Shown piece after piece: positions 53,966-64,000 of a stretch of DNA of 64,000 bases. The DNA comes from Prorocentrum cordatum (taxonomy: Eukaryota > Sar > Dinophyceae > Prorocentrales > Prorocentraceae). Location: assembly GCA_963575745.1 (NCBI GenBank), contig CAUYUJ010022515.1:493766-557765 (forward strand), read 5' to 3'. A model generated the notes under the pieces. The model was given only the letters and a program-made list of their open reading frames with translations, was not told the origin of the DNA and made no database searches. The translations under genes and the position numbers were made by a program. The stretch's first letter is position 1. Each line of letters begins with the position of its first letter.

Positions 53966-56900
53966 AGCGGCCCCCACAACGCGGCACTCGCCAGTGCAGT
54001 TGGTGTGGTCCTTCGCTGGGGTAGTTTCTTGGTTGCGCAGCTGGCCCTCGAACCTCTGCCCCGACGACCGCCGAAGCCGAGTCGAGAAGCGCTGCGCCGG
54101 CGTGTTCTGGCGGTGCACAAGCGGAGTGGAATATTTAGCCAGATGGAGGAGGAGGCCGCGAAGGCCCAGAAGGAGTTCGATTCGGCGGAAGAGCAGGGGG
54201 GCGCAGATGCGATTGACGAGCTATTGATAAGAGCTCTCAATCCAGCGGCTGCGTCGCAACTAGATGCACCACCGTTATGCGCAGAGAGCCACAAGCAGCA
54301 CGCCAAATATATAGCCCGACTGCCGAAGGAAAGGAGTGGCATGGGGGGGGGCGGGGGGGCGGGGGGGCGGAGGACATCGAGCAGCTCGCGCATCAGGCCA
54401 GAAATTTGGGACCAAACTACAGGAGAGAAGAGCGCAATACCTCCGACAAGCTGCGAGGACAAGAACAACAGAACAACTGCCTCGCGCAAAAACTTTGTTG
54501 ATTATTAGCACGCAGGAGGCGGGGGCCTCGCCGGCGACGACTTGCAGCGATTGCAAGCAGCTCCGCCTCGGCGCCGCCCTGGGCGCAGAGAGCGCAGCTA
54601 GACCCGCTCGCTGGAGGGCGCAGGGCCGCGCCGACGCATCCGACCGAGGTGGAACAGAAGATCGAAGAGGAGGGGGGGGAAGATGGAGGAATCAGAGGCC
54701 TTATTTCTCGCAGCTAAGGATTGGGCGCATTGAGCGAAAGCCGCGTGGAAGCTCGGATTTTGGCGCGCGTGGCCAGCCTGGTCGCCCCCGCCCGAGCTCC
54801 TCGGGCCAGCGCCCCATCCGATGTGGGTCGACGACAGGTGGCCTAAGAGAGGGGGTGGGGATCGGTTGCGACCAGGAGTTTGTTAAGATTGATCGCACGA
54901 GAGACGCCATGAAGACGCTACTTGTCGCGCGTCGGAGACGCCGACGGCTTCCAGCTATGCGGCGCAGCGCGCGAGCGGCACGACTGCCGAATAGTAAGCG
55001 CAAGCTTGATTGCGACGGAGAACGGTCGATCATGGTCATGCGTTGTCTCGGGCGAGCATTCCACGCAGCGGCTCCGGCATGCGAAGAGCCCAAGTGGGGC
55101 CCCCCCCCCAACTGGCTCCACGGGGGGCTCAGGCGGAGGAGGAGGGGGGCGTCCATGGGGGCACAACAGGCAGGATCCTATCAAATGCAAGCAGCAGGCA
55201 TCGTTCACGCACATGCTCAGGTGTCACGATGCCACGAATGCCCACTACACTGTTCAGCGCGACGTCTTGTTAGAGGATTTGCATTCTTGCTACTCAGGCG
55301 TAGATGGGCAGTAGTTCATGAAGGATCGGGTCCTGCACGGCGCGTTCTTGCTCGAGGACGAGAGCTGCGTTTCCTGGCAGCAGGCGCGATCAGGCCTTTG
55401 CCCGGGCGACGCGGGAGCCGCCCAGCTGTTCTGCAATAGCTATTCGTCCCCGATTGCGGAGAAGGTGGCAGATTCTTCGGTCAGTCGAGGCTGGTTCCCG
55501 CATGTCGATGCAGCGTGGCCCTGGCGGCCAGATTATCCCGGGCAGTTCGATCGCCCTGTTCTGGCTCACCGCCCACGCGCCCCAAGGGGCCGCCCGCCCT
55601 CTCTTCGCGGGCGGCGCAAGCGCCCCCGCTTCCCCCCGAAGCCCGCGGCCCCCAAAGGCATCCTTGTCCAGTTTGGGCGCCAGAGCGGGGCGGCCCGCAT
55701 CTGGCCCCGCAAGCAGGGCTGGGCGCGCGCCTCGGCGCCCCGGACGCGCCGCGAGGGCATCCTCAGTCAGGTCCTCGACTGGGCCGCCCCCCACGGCACA
55801 GGGGAGGCGCCGATGGCCCCAATCCACGAGCCGAGCCCCCCGCCGCTGCCGCCGCCCGTTTGGGCGGCGCCCTGAGACGAATGAGTGGGCCACCGCGGCC
55901 CGGCGCGCGTTCGGCGCCACCGCGCTCAGTCGCAGCAGCGGGCGAGACGGCTCGCAGCCCTCGTCGCTTCTATCCCGTTCCGCTCTCCTCCCCGCCCGCT
56001 GCGTGTAGCTCCCGGGGGTGGGGTCGTTGATTTTGCGTCGATTTGTGCTGAATGTATGGATTTCCTCTCCGCCCCCATCCCCCTCCCTCGCCCCGCGTTC
56101 TTCGTTGCCCCCTGGGCGGTAGACTGAGGGGTGCCAGTTCCTCGATCATGATTTGACCATCTTCGAGCTCTAACATTGACCCGTTTGGGGTGCGGTTCAT
56201 ACTCCGTCCAATGAAACCCGTTCCCCGTGCGCCTTACGGCTTATGTGTGGACGGATGTTGAACGTGAGGATTTTGTGGACGGATGTTGAGTCCCTCTTTT
56301 AATTTAGCTCGGATGTTGAGGCTTATCTGCGGGATCGCACATGCCATGGCATCCCGCGTCTCACATGACGAGGTTCGCGAGAGAATTGGGCGGGAGCCCA
56401 TCGCCGACATTTTGCTGGCACCAAGTGGACCTGCATTGCAAAGCTGCGCAAGGAGGAGAGCAATGTCCTCTGCAGGGCTCCGCGTTCCACCCCAGAGCCG
56501 TGACGCCCGCGAACGACATGTGCGTTCGAAGAGTCGGTGCCCCCCGGTTCGGATGGGCCAGACAACTACACCCGCGCGTTGTTCGAGTGCGCGGTGAGGA
56601 TGGAACGCGCCTGCGTTCTGATCGACCAGTTTTTTGTGCTCGCGGGAGCCGCGCCGACGCGCCTCAGGGCGCGTGGCGCACCTTTCCTTGCCCGCGCGCC
56701 TTGCTCACGTGCGGCTTAGAGCCCGCGCCAGTAGGTGACGCCTCAAGCGCCAGCGGTCCTGGTTCAAAGGATCACCAAAAGGCCCGCAAAAGCTAGGTAC
56801 CTCTGCGCATTCTGCTTGCTAGCTTTACGTTTTCTTTGGCGTTCTGTGTGGTCATTATGATTATCCCTGGGTCGCCGCGCGTGCCGCCGGCATCAATCGG

Positions 56901-57640
56901 AACGTCGCTGCGCGCCGGTCCTGCTATATAGCGCCAGTTCCATACCACCAACACTCGTGGATACAGGCGCGGATGCATGGCCCAATTCTCGGGGGTGCCA
57001 GCTTGTCCCCCCTGCAGGCGATCGATTCGGATCGCTCTTAGTTTTAACGCGTTGCCCCAACAGTGTTGCCCTAGGTGGGTCTATTGGGCGCCCTTGTCTC
57101 GACTTGCGCCGCCGACGCAAAACATGGCCATTCCTTCCTCTCCTCTTCCCCTCCCTCCCCCGCCCCCCGCCCTCCATCCAGGCCCCTGCGGGTCTGGGCT
57201 GGGATGGGCTGGGCTGAAGCCTCTGGGAACCGTCCTCGCTGCCAGTGTTACCTCAGGACATGGATTGGCCCACCTCTATTGCGAAGGCGACCCCCTGGGG
57301 CCCGGGGCCCAGGTGGCGCCCTGGGCGGGGCCTGGGTCCAAGACCCCAGGGGCCACCTCAATAGATTTGTGCCCATCTCTTTTGCTCTCATGCCCCCTCC
57401 CAGGGAGTCCGGGGCCCGGGGGGCGCCTGGGGGGTTCTCCCGCGGCCGCGTTTCTCGCTGCGAAGGGCCCAAGTCGCCTTCGTCGGGCCCCCTCGCCGCT
57501 GTCGCAGAGGCTGGAGTCCAGCTGCGCAGCCGTCGCCGCCGCCGGTGCCGCCTCCGTCATTCGTTGTTTGTCGTTCGTCGTCGTCGTCGTCCTTGTTGGT
57601 ATGGCCGTGGAATGCGCGCAACCCGACCCCGAGAGTTCCC
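53966..57640. other. GC-rich region with unassigned frames
   Basis: Several plus-strand frames look partly coding: 54005-54508, with a helical SQMEEEAAKAQKEFDSAEEQ stretch, 54336-55439 (367 codons) and 55318-55875. They lie between two LINE remnants on the same strand and may be ORF1 or endonuclease-upstream sequence, but no motif proves this. A 33-base spaced GTGGACGGATGTTGA pair lies near 56240-56290. Nothing else was recognised. Confidence 0.35.
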
Positions 57641-57652
57641 CCAACACCAGAA

Positions 57653-57741
57653 CTGGCATCGCGCAGGTTTCCTCAACTTGTGATTTGGTATCGCGCAGGT
57701 TTCCTCAACTTGGGATTTGGTATCACGAAGGTATCCTCAAC
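57653..57741. repeat. ~33-bp tandem repeat, 3 units
   Basis: GGTATCGCGCAGGTTTCCTC plus AACTTGGGATTT-like sequence three times, the third unit diverged. Directly followed by the GTC tract. Confidence 0.85.
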
Positions 57742-57784
57742 CAGGGGGGCTTGCATGCTTTGCTGATCGTACGTTGCGGCGGCG

Positions 57785-57955
57785 ACGACAAGGACTCCTT
57801 GTCGTCGCCGCCGCCGCCGCCGTCGTCATTGTCGTCGTCGTCGTCGGCGTCGTCGTCGTCGTCTTCGTCGTCGTCGTCGTCGCCGTCTTCGTCGTCTTCG
57901 TCGTCGTCGTCGTCGTTGTCGTCGTCGTCGTCGTCTCGTCGTCGTCGGTCGTCGG
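57785..57955. repeat. (GTC)n tract
   Basis: GTC/TCG trinucleotides with CCG and TTC variants. Forward and reverse open frames through it are repeat translations. Confidence 0.93.
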
Positions 57956-58779
57956 CCTTCGCCGCGGTCGGCGCCGCTGCTGCTTTTCGTTCTCGCCGCC
58001 GCTGGGGCTCGGCCACCGCCGATGCTGGAGCTGCCTGGCTTGCCGCGGATGCGCCTCTGCAGCCGGCCGGGGCGCGGGCTGGGATCAGCAGCGCGGCCAG
58101 AGCTCTTCGGCCGCGTCGTGATGTTCACTCCGCCAGAGTTCTCCCTGGAGCTCCGCCGCGGGGTCGGCCTGTCTTGAGGCCTCGTCCGCTGGCTGCTGGT
58201 GGAACTGCCCATCTGAGCGCGTTAGCTTTTCCCTGTCGGTCGAGCCGCGGAGGCGGTCCACTTGATTTCGTCTTGGAACTCCGCCGCTGCGCGGCAGGCC
58301 CACTGGCGCGCTCGCCAAGCGGACGCTCCGTCTAAGCGGGCCAGCGCAAGAGCGATATTGAGCTTGCGACCGGGGGGGCTGGCTCCGCAGAGGCTGCCGC
58401 GCTGGCAAGCTTCCTCGAGAAGGAGGAGGCGTCATTTAGGCCGGGCCACCTGGGGCCGAGTAGTACAAATCTCTGCTCCTCCTGGGGTGGCCTCGTCTCC
58501 CTCCGTTCTCTTAGTCTCGCGGCTGCGTCCTGCGCTGGCACGAGGCGGCTGGGAGTGCGAGCGGGGGTCCCTGGGGGGGGGGGTCGCCGTGGGGCCCCCC
58601 TCCTCAGGCCCGCGCCTCCTCTTCATCGCGCTCGCATCCAGGGCCAAGGAGCGGCTCCTCCTCCGCGGGCCTGGGAGGAGCGTAGGGCCAGGATCAGTCG
58701 GGCGTTCCTCGGTCCGTCCCCTGTCCTCCCCCCCCCTTCCAATATCGCCGCAGGCGGTGCTTTCCTTTCCCTGAGCGGA

Positions 58780-59566
58780 CGCTGCGGGGTCGCGGCGGTC
58801 GCCGTCATTCGGCCCTACTGCCCTCTGCTGAAGGGGCCGCGCCCGCGCCCCCGCAATGCCGCCTCGCTGGGGCTCCTCCGCCCCGTGGGCGACTTCAACA
58901 TTGGCGAGACGGTCCCACAGAGTTACGAACGCCCGATTATTCGGCATGCCATCCTTGGGCCCCGAGTGGGCCATCATGCACATGCGTCTTCATGGTAACC
59001 CTTCATTGGTATGATGGTGGAAGTTGCAACGGAAGCCCCGACCCACTTCGACCGCCAGCACTACTTAGCGAATTCCCTGGGCAGAATCTCCCCCAGCCCC
59101 CCCCCCGAGCGACCTCGGGCAGCTCAACGTGCAGGCGGGCGCTTTTTGTTGGGGGGGTCAAGATGTAGCAGGAATGTCAGACTCTCGTGTGAGTGATCAC
59201 GCGGTGGTGCGCCCCTGCCTGGGCTTTCAGGCGGGGCTACCGCCGTCGGATCGCCCCCTCCCTGCCTGCGTCTTCAAAAGCCCCCTGTTCGGCGCCAAGG
59301 TCGGCCAGCTCCTGGAGCTGTCGCGCCTGGGCCACCTCCCCGTGGCACAGCGCTGGCAGCGCCACAAACAATTCACGCAGCTGGCCGCGCAGTTCGTCCG
59401 CCATCACTCGCAGAGGCTCCGCGGCGACGACCCCTCGCCGCTGGCAAAGCAGGGCGCCTGGTCATGCTCCGGGCCATTGCGCGGGCTTGTTGGCGACGGG
59501 ACACCCGAGTTGCGCGCCCCCTGCGGAACTCCGCCGATCTCGGCGCCCTGCACTTCGACGCGGTGA
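58780..59566 (+). pseudogene. LINE endonuclease C-terminal half and linker
   Basis: LLRPVGDFNIGE (Asp codon 58891-58893, Asn 58897-58899) is the GDFN motif. After a frameshift, RVSDHAVVRP (Ser-Asp-His at 59192-59200) is the closing catalytic motif. A helical linker follows (VFKSPLFGAKVGQLLELSRL, AQRWQRHKQFTQLAAQFVRH), as usual between endonuclease and RT. About 290 bases between the motifs include a CCCC-rich stretch near 59100 and are not readable in one frame. Confidence 0.65.
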
Positions 59567-60141
59567 ACGGCGCAGCGGTGCTCTCCGACCCGCGGGAGTT
59601 CGCTCGCGTCGCCCGAGTCGCCAAAGAGACAGAGCAGGCTCGCCTTCGCGAGACTGCCGCGCGCCGAGCTCGAGAAGCGCGGGCGGCCAACCAGCCTGGG
59701 GCTGCAGAGGGCCCGCGACGAGCCGAGCGCGTAGGTGTGCGGCGCGCCCTAGCCTGGGCCACCTTCCGACGCAGCGTTATCCTGTCGGGCATCCGCGTCG
59801 ACGGCTCGTCGTCTGGCGCCCGGGTCGCCACCGATCCCAAGGCCATGCCCGACGCCATTGAGAGTCATTGCGGCCCGATCTTTATGAAGCCGTCCGCGTC
59901 CGAGGAGGAGATCGAGGCTTTTGTCCGCACGCGCGTGCCTGCCAGTGATGTCATGGACTCGGTGGCACCTTCCGAGGCTAAGGTAGAGACCGCGCTGAGG
60001 GCGGGGCGACGATCGCAGCCAGGTCCAGACGGCTTCATCTATAACGCGCGGCTCCAGCACCCGGCGTCCCTGAGTGTCCTTATGGATGCGCGCTCGCCGC
60101 GCGCCCGAGGCCTCCCGCACCCTCATGCTCGAGAACACTGA
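59464..60141 (+). pseudogene. LINE pre-RT linker and RT block 0
   Basis: A 225-codon frame with a basic Ala/Arg helical region, WATFRRSVILSGIRVD and PIFMKPSASEEEIEAF, ending at the RT entry block GRRSQPGPDGFIYNARL (about 60001-60050; P-G-P-D-G is the family hallmark). From about 60075 the sense moves to the next frame. Confidence 0.7.
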
Positions 60142-60206
60142 CTTGAAGGCTCTCGCCAGCGCGATGGCCTTCAAGCTCCGCGGCCCAGTGCAGGGAAAAA
60201 GCATAC

Positions 60207-60241
<35 letters not shown>

Positions 60242-60620
60242 TGGGGAAAAATACACACGCACAGTGGGGGAAAACACACACTGTGCGTTTTTTCCCCACT
60301 GTGTGTGTTTTTTCCCCACTGTGTGGTTTTTCCCCACACAGCGGGCGCGCCCTTCGTCCACGGAAGGAACTTTTGCAACCGCACGGCGGCCCTTGACGTG
60401 GAGGCGCGGCGCGCGGGCATTCTGCCGCGGGCGGGGGAGCGAATGCCGACTTTCACGAGCTACGACATTGCAGCCGTCTTCCGGAGCCTGTTCCGGATCT
60501 GGCTCACTTGTGCACTGCGGCGGTTTCGTCTCCCGATCCGTAAGATTTGGATGTTCAGCGCTTTGTATTTCCAGCCGATGACGTGGATCCGCGTGGCTGG
60601 GCGACGACTTCGCTTTTCTC
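60074..60620 (+). pseudogene. LINE RT palm, first half, with inserted foldback element
   Basis: LMLENTDLKALASAMAFKL is RT block 2. It is cut after LRGPVQ by a 150-base CACA/TTTTCCCC foldback that stays open in this frame, and resumes GAPFVHGRNFCNRTAALDVE (the GFV.GRN block) and FTSYDIAAVFRSL, where the Asp codon 60464-60466 is the first catalytic Asp (usual pattern F-D-x-A-x-A-F). Confidence 0.75.
60192..60340. mobile_element. Foldback element inserted in the LINE RT
   Basis: A (CA)n run, then GTGGGGAAAA and CACAGTGGGGGAAAACACAC words, then the reverse complements GTTTTTTCCCCACTGTGTG repeated to the right edge TTTTTCCCCACACAG. It shares its unit with 25526-25729. It interrupts the RT between two conserved blocks. 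GT at 60188 and CAG ending at 60341 would allow an intron-like reading of 154 bases, but removing 154 bases would shift the RT frame, so this is only a possibility. Confidence 0.75.
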
Positions 60621-60623
60621 CTT

Positions 60624-61898
60624 GTGCTGGCCGAAAAAGCCCAGGGACGCCCAGTTTCTGGAGTGGCGTGGGCGGTGGCCATGGGCCCCATCCTGCGTTC
60701 AATCTGCGCGGTCTTCCCATCGCCGGGCGCCAGCTACGTCGGCGGCTGCGCGGACGACGTGGCTCTCGTCGGCTACGACATACGTTATATGAGCCTCCAG
60801 TCGCCGCCTTTCCGCGGCGCGGTACGTCTCGCTGTGCTGGCGCCCCAGGCCACCAAGTGCGTAGCGGTGCCGCTGTATGCGCTTCCGACGCCTCCAGTCG
60901 CGGCACGGCTCTCGGAAACATTGGGCTTGCTAGGCGGGGAGTTGGGAGCAGTTCGAGATAGCAGCGTGCGCGCGTTACTCGGGACTGTTCGTGGGGCCGG
61001 GCGCCCACAGAGCACGGCAGTGGCGCGGCCCACGGCCGAAGTGGTGGAGCCGCACTCAGCAGATTCCTGCGACCAGCGCTCCGCCCGACAGCGCGGTCCG
61101 TTCGCATGCTTCCCACGCGGCGTCGACTCTCTCGTTTGTGGCCCAATTTGCGCCTCTTCCTCCGATGGCTCGCTCGGAATTCCTGACCGCCTGGCCCTCC
61201 ACTCGCTCCTTCAACTCCCTCCCTGCTCGTTCTCACGCTCTGAGCTTTTGGGTATCGCCACGTGGTTCCATGCGGGCGCCATCCCCTCCCTCGAGGTCAT
61301 GACCCCCGCTGCGCGTATGCGCATGGCTTTGCACATTATCCCGGATTGGAGCCTGGCCATGCAACGTCTGCGAAGCGTGGCGGGAAATCATGCGCTTTAC
61401 ATGGGCTTCATGGGGGGAGAGTCGTCGTCGCCGCGCTGTTGGGGAGATTCGGCGGCATTTGCCCAGCACCTGGCTGCGGCGGCGGAAGGTTACGAGGACT
61501 TGCCGCCACTTCGGGCTAGGGATCTTTTGTCGGCGCGGCAAGCGGCGCAGGGTGAGCGCCAGCAGGCAGCGGTGGCGAGCAGGATACCCCACATCCAGCT
61601 TGCCATCGCGCGTCCCCTCTTGCCCACTTCTTTCCTGGACCGTCTCCACCTCCTCCTCCGCTTCCGAGCATGGCATGGAGGAGCAGTGCCCAGGACGGTT
61701 GACGAGATGAGGGAGGTTTGGGGTGAGTTTCGGAGGGAGTTTGTTCATGTGCGACGGACCTGGCGCTGGGCTTTTCTCACAACGGCGTGTGGCGGGCAGA
61801 CGACCTTTGGACGCATGCACGTATTCCGAGGTCGGCCCTGTCTTTTCGGATGCCCCGACGCACGTGCCTTCGACGATGTCCGCCACTACCGCACATGA
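60624..61898 (+). pseudogene. LINE RT second half and C-terminal Cys finger
   Basis: A 424-codon frame. YVGGCADDVALVGYDI contains the catalytic A-D-D (Asp codons 60753-60758). Downstream come the thumb and connection, with LGLLGGELGAV and DRLALHSLLQ helices, and FLDRLHLLLRFRAWHGGAVP. The terminal WRWAFLTTACGGQTTFGR and CLFGCPDARAFDDVRHY form the Cys/His finger typical of dinoflagellate LINEs. The frame stops at 61898 right after HYRT, where the last Cys (HY..C) is expected, so a frameshift again separates the tail. Confidence 0.78.
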
Positions 61899-62090
61899 CC
61901 CTGCTTCACTGGTCTCTTCTTTCCTCCCTCGTTCCCGACTCCTGCCGACCCCATCCAACGGTGGCCCTTCGGCACCTTCTATCCTCCCACTAGGCCGCTC
62001 GCTCGTCGCGCCGCCATTCGACGAGTCGTGTTGGCTTTTCACGTTTACAGTCGGCACGGATTTGTAGGTCGACCTTGCCGAATCAAGGGT
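61899..62090 (+). pseudogene. LINE C-terminal tail remnant
   Basis: Reading frames shift, but MLAFHVYSRHGFVG at 62028 resembles the helix that closes these proteins (LAFHVYS.R). Sequence after about 62090 shows no further LINE features; 62100-62500 has only short frames. Confidence 0.4.
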
Positions 62091-62519
62091 ACTCTTGTGT
62101 CCTGTGTCTCGCGACCCATGCCTCTTACATTCCTGTGGCAATGTGGCCCTCGGAAGGGTCTTGTGTCCGCTCGCGTGTCCTGTCCAACCAAGTCCGACTG
62201 TAGAACAAAGTCAAGGAGGGCGAAGAGCGCCCGTCTGTTGCTGCCGTGGCGCGTGCGTACCAGGCAGCGGCCCTCGCATGGCAAGAGCGAGTTGTGTGCG
62301 CAGCTCCTGGTCACTCCATGGTGGCGCCTCCTCTCCTCTTCCCCCTTCTGTTTGCAGCAGCGCCTGGTTCTATCCACATCTGTTCGCGGTCGGCTTCCCA
62401 CGCAGCTCGCCCCCTGTCTCCAGAGGCCAGCCTCTGTGACCGCGTGAGGCGGTCGAGGCATCCAGCCGTCGTGGTCAACGATGCGGCGCGCTGCAGCGTA
62501 TTGACCCTCCCTCCTCCGT

Positions 62520-62703
62520 TCCTTCTCCTCCTCCTCCTCCTCCACCTCCTTCTCCTCCTCCTCCTCCTCCTCCTCCTCCTCCTCCTCCTCCTCCTCCCTC
62601 CTCCCTCCTCCTCTCTCCTCCTCTCTCCTGCTCGTCGTCGTCGTCCTCCTCCTCCTCCTCCTCCTCCTCCTCCTCCTCCACCTCCTCCTCCTCCTCCTCC
62701 TCC
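62520..62703. repeat. (CTC)n tract
   Basis: CTC/TCC repeats in two stretches (62523-62632 and 62645-62702) split by a TCGTCGTCG word. Open frames through it on both strands are repeat translations. Confidence 0.95.
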
Positions 62704-62996
62704 CGGTTGCAGGGCTACACGTGCAACAGTGTGTCGCGCAAGCACGGCGCACTGCAAAAAGAAAGACCCGGCCGCCCTCGGGGTTCGCAGGCCACGGCCT
62801 GCGGCGGGGAGGGCGGCGGGAGGGCCGATCCGACCGTCAGCGCCTGGCAGGAGGCCTCGGCAGAGCGTCCTGCTCTCTGCGCGGGCCCTGCGGGTGCAGA
62901 CGGCGAACAGCGTGTGACGGCTGCTGGGCTCGCAAAGGGACAGCCCTCCACACTCAGAGCAGCACAGCATCGGGAGCCCACTTCACCACCCACCAA

Positions 62997-63119
62997 ACCA
63001 CCCCAACCCAACCCGACTCCATTTCCAGTGGGGGGGGGTCGGGGAACATTGAAAAAACACAGGCGGAACCCGTACCCCCCCAACCCGAAATTCGGGTCTT
63101 CGGGTTGGGTTGGGGTGGT
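62997..63119. mobile_element. 123-bp element with perfect 20-bp terminal inverted repeats
   Basis: Left end ACCACCCCAACCCAACCCGA (62997-63016) and right end TCGGGTTGGGTTGGGGTGGT (63100-63119) are exact reverse complements. The 83-base interior has a second short inverted pair (CCCGAAATTCGGG near 63084-63096). No target duplication is evident in the flanks. MITE-like or introner-like; the surrounding frame (62707-63195) is open through it but has no recognised domain. Confidence 0.8.
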
Positions 63120-64000
63120 CTGGCAGGTAGTCACCACTGTTCTCTATCCGCGCAGTGACGTGAAGACTCAGTCCAGAACGTCCAGTTACATGTAAGCTAG
63201 GCCCTAACCTCTTAAAAAAAGACATGCCGCATCTTGTTGCCACAGTGCATGACAGGAATGTGAGGGCTCTGGGCCTGAAGGGGTGACTTCCGCGGGCCCG
63301 CATTTGAACCGACCGACCTCCCCCAAGTCCCGAAGGAGGGCCATTCCCCAAGCACCTGCCAAATCCCGTGAACAAGAGCGGTATGTAACTTGAGCGTAGC
63401 TCTGAATTCGCCCGCTTTCGCACTGATGGCTGCTGGCGGCCTGGCCAACATAATAGTCAGCATACTGATTACCCCTACACAGGTCCTTCAGCTTTTGCGG
63501 TGGAAGCTGGTTCTCGTATTGGTGATCCTTGGCCTTGGAGAAGGAGGGGGCCCGACACGAGCGATTCGCCTGCAAATGTGACCCTGAGGGCTGGCCCCAT
63601 AACAGAGCCCACACATGCTGGGCCATGGCATAATCAACATAGATATCCCTGCTCTGGCACTGGTCTTCGCTGCACCAGACTGCAGGAACCATCGCGGCAT
63701 GTCTGGCGGTGCCGCTCGACGGAAGCATGTTGCCAGGGAGCGGCGCCTTGGTGCTTCTAACAAGGTCGCCTCTCTCCTCCTCCTCCTCCTCCTCCGCCTC
63801 CTGCTCCTCCTCCTCCTTCTCCTCCTCCTCCTCCCCCTCATCCTCGTCAACGTGCACCACGCTAACTCCAGCACGGGAGAGGTGGCTTATGTAGGGAATG
63901 GGGCACCCGGGATATTGTTTTTCGCAGAGCAGCTCGGGAAGGCTTCCGTGGTCTGAGGCTGGGGGAGGCGTTGGGGAGGGTGGACTCTCGCTGGGGCCTC
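63120..64000. other. No recognised gene; CTC tract at 63772-63842
   Basis: A minus-strand frame at 63204-63860 (218 codons) includes YVDYAMAQHVWALLWGQP and YADYYVGQAASSHQ, which look coding-like, but half of it translates the CTC tract and no family is recognised. The window ends without a further feature. Confidence 0.4.

Larger units (their letters stand above)
58780..62080 (+). mobile_element. Decayed LINE ORF2: endonuclease, RT, C-terminal zinc finger
   Basis: Successive frames carry the end of an APE-type endonuclease, an RT palm with the first catalytic Asp and the ADD motif, and a C-terminal Cys/His finger, in the order expected for a non-LTR retrotransposon. At least four frameshifts and one foldback insertion (60192-60340) disrupt it. 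The 5' part of the endonuclease and any ORF1 are not resolved. No poly-A or repeat tail was identified; a CTC tract begins at 62520. Confidence 0.8.

Noticed and set aside
52662-53987. 441-residue repeat protein on the minus strand
   Set aside because: The 88-bp period changes frame between units, and the opposite strand is equally open.
56690-56790. tRNA gene (GGTTCAAA B-box-like word)
   Set aside because: No cloverleaf could be drawn around it; acceptor and anticodon stems are missing.
60188-60341. A spliced intron in the LINE RT
   Set aside because: GT and CAG edges exist, but removal of 154 bases would shift the frame that joins the two RT blocks, so the foldback is called an insertion.

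Overview
The window looks like nuclear DNA of a dinoflagellate. It is GC-rich and crowded with micro-, mini- and satellite repeats, and almost all recognisable coding sequence belongs to two mobile-element types I associate with dinoflagellate genomes: large Helitron-type Rep/helicase elements and non-LTR (LINE) retrotransposons with an APE-type endonuclease. The taxon is inferred from these families and from composition; no rRNA, tRNA or spliced-leader gene was seen to confirm it. I found no intact host housekeeping gene.

Layout. 1-7163 is a repeat-only block (AT microsatellite, GGCCGTCTTGGG-type arrays, GGA and GAC trinucleotide tracts, a 102-bp satellite) ending at a 100-N gap (7164-7263). 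The same block recurs almost unchanged at 29213 to about 36390. 7517-17511 is a decayed Helitron-type element on the + strand whose domains run in order: ubiquitin-specific protease (USP), disordered linker, C2H2 finger, Cys-rich module, HUH/two-tyrosine Rep, Pif1-type helicase, Cys-rich zinc repeats. About eight frameshifts and three nonsense codons interrupt it. 17.5-22.9 kb is its AT-rich 3' region followed by several repeat families. 23052-24428 (- strand) is an uninterrupted 458-residue N-terminal module of a related element, lacking Rep and helicase. 24.5-29.2 kb holds a 73-bp repeat, a foldback element and three 1-kb higher-order repeats.

After the second copy of the block and its long 102-bp satellite (to 37446), 38-42.2 kb contains decayed LINE fragments (RT, C-terminal region, RNase H) around a trinucleotide-repeat island. 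42-51.8 kb is mostly repeats, small TIR elements and one unrecognised A/C-rich minus-strand coding sequence (49917-51780). 51955-52777 is a LINE endonuclease domain, followed by an 88-bp minisatellite. 58.5-62.1 kb is a fuller LINE ORF2 (endonuclease, RT, C-terminal zinc finger) with a foldback element inserted in its RT. 62.1-64 kb is repeats plus one short element with perfect 20-bp terminal inverted repeats.

The candidate new system is the Helitron with an N-terminal USP domain. The window is also unusually rich in short inverted-repeat elements, one with a clean 5-bp target-site duplication. Much of the frame breakage could be either real decay or uncorrected sequencing indels, and the 7-kb duplication is probably an assembly artefact.
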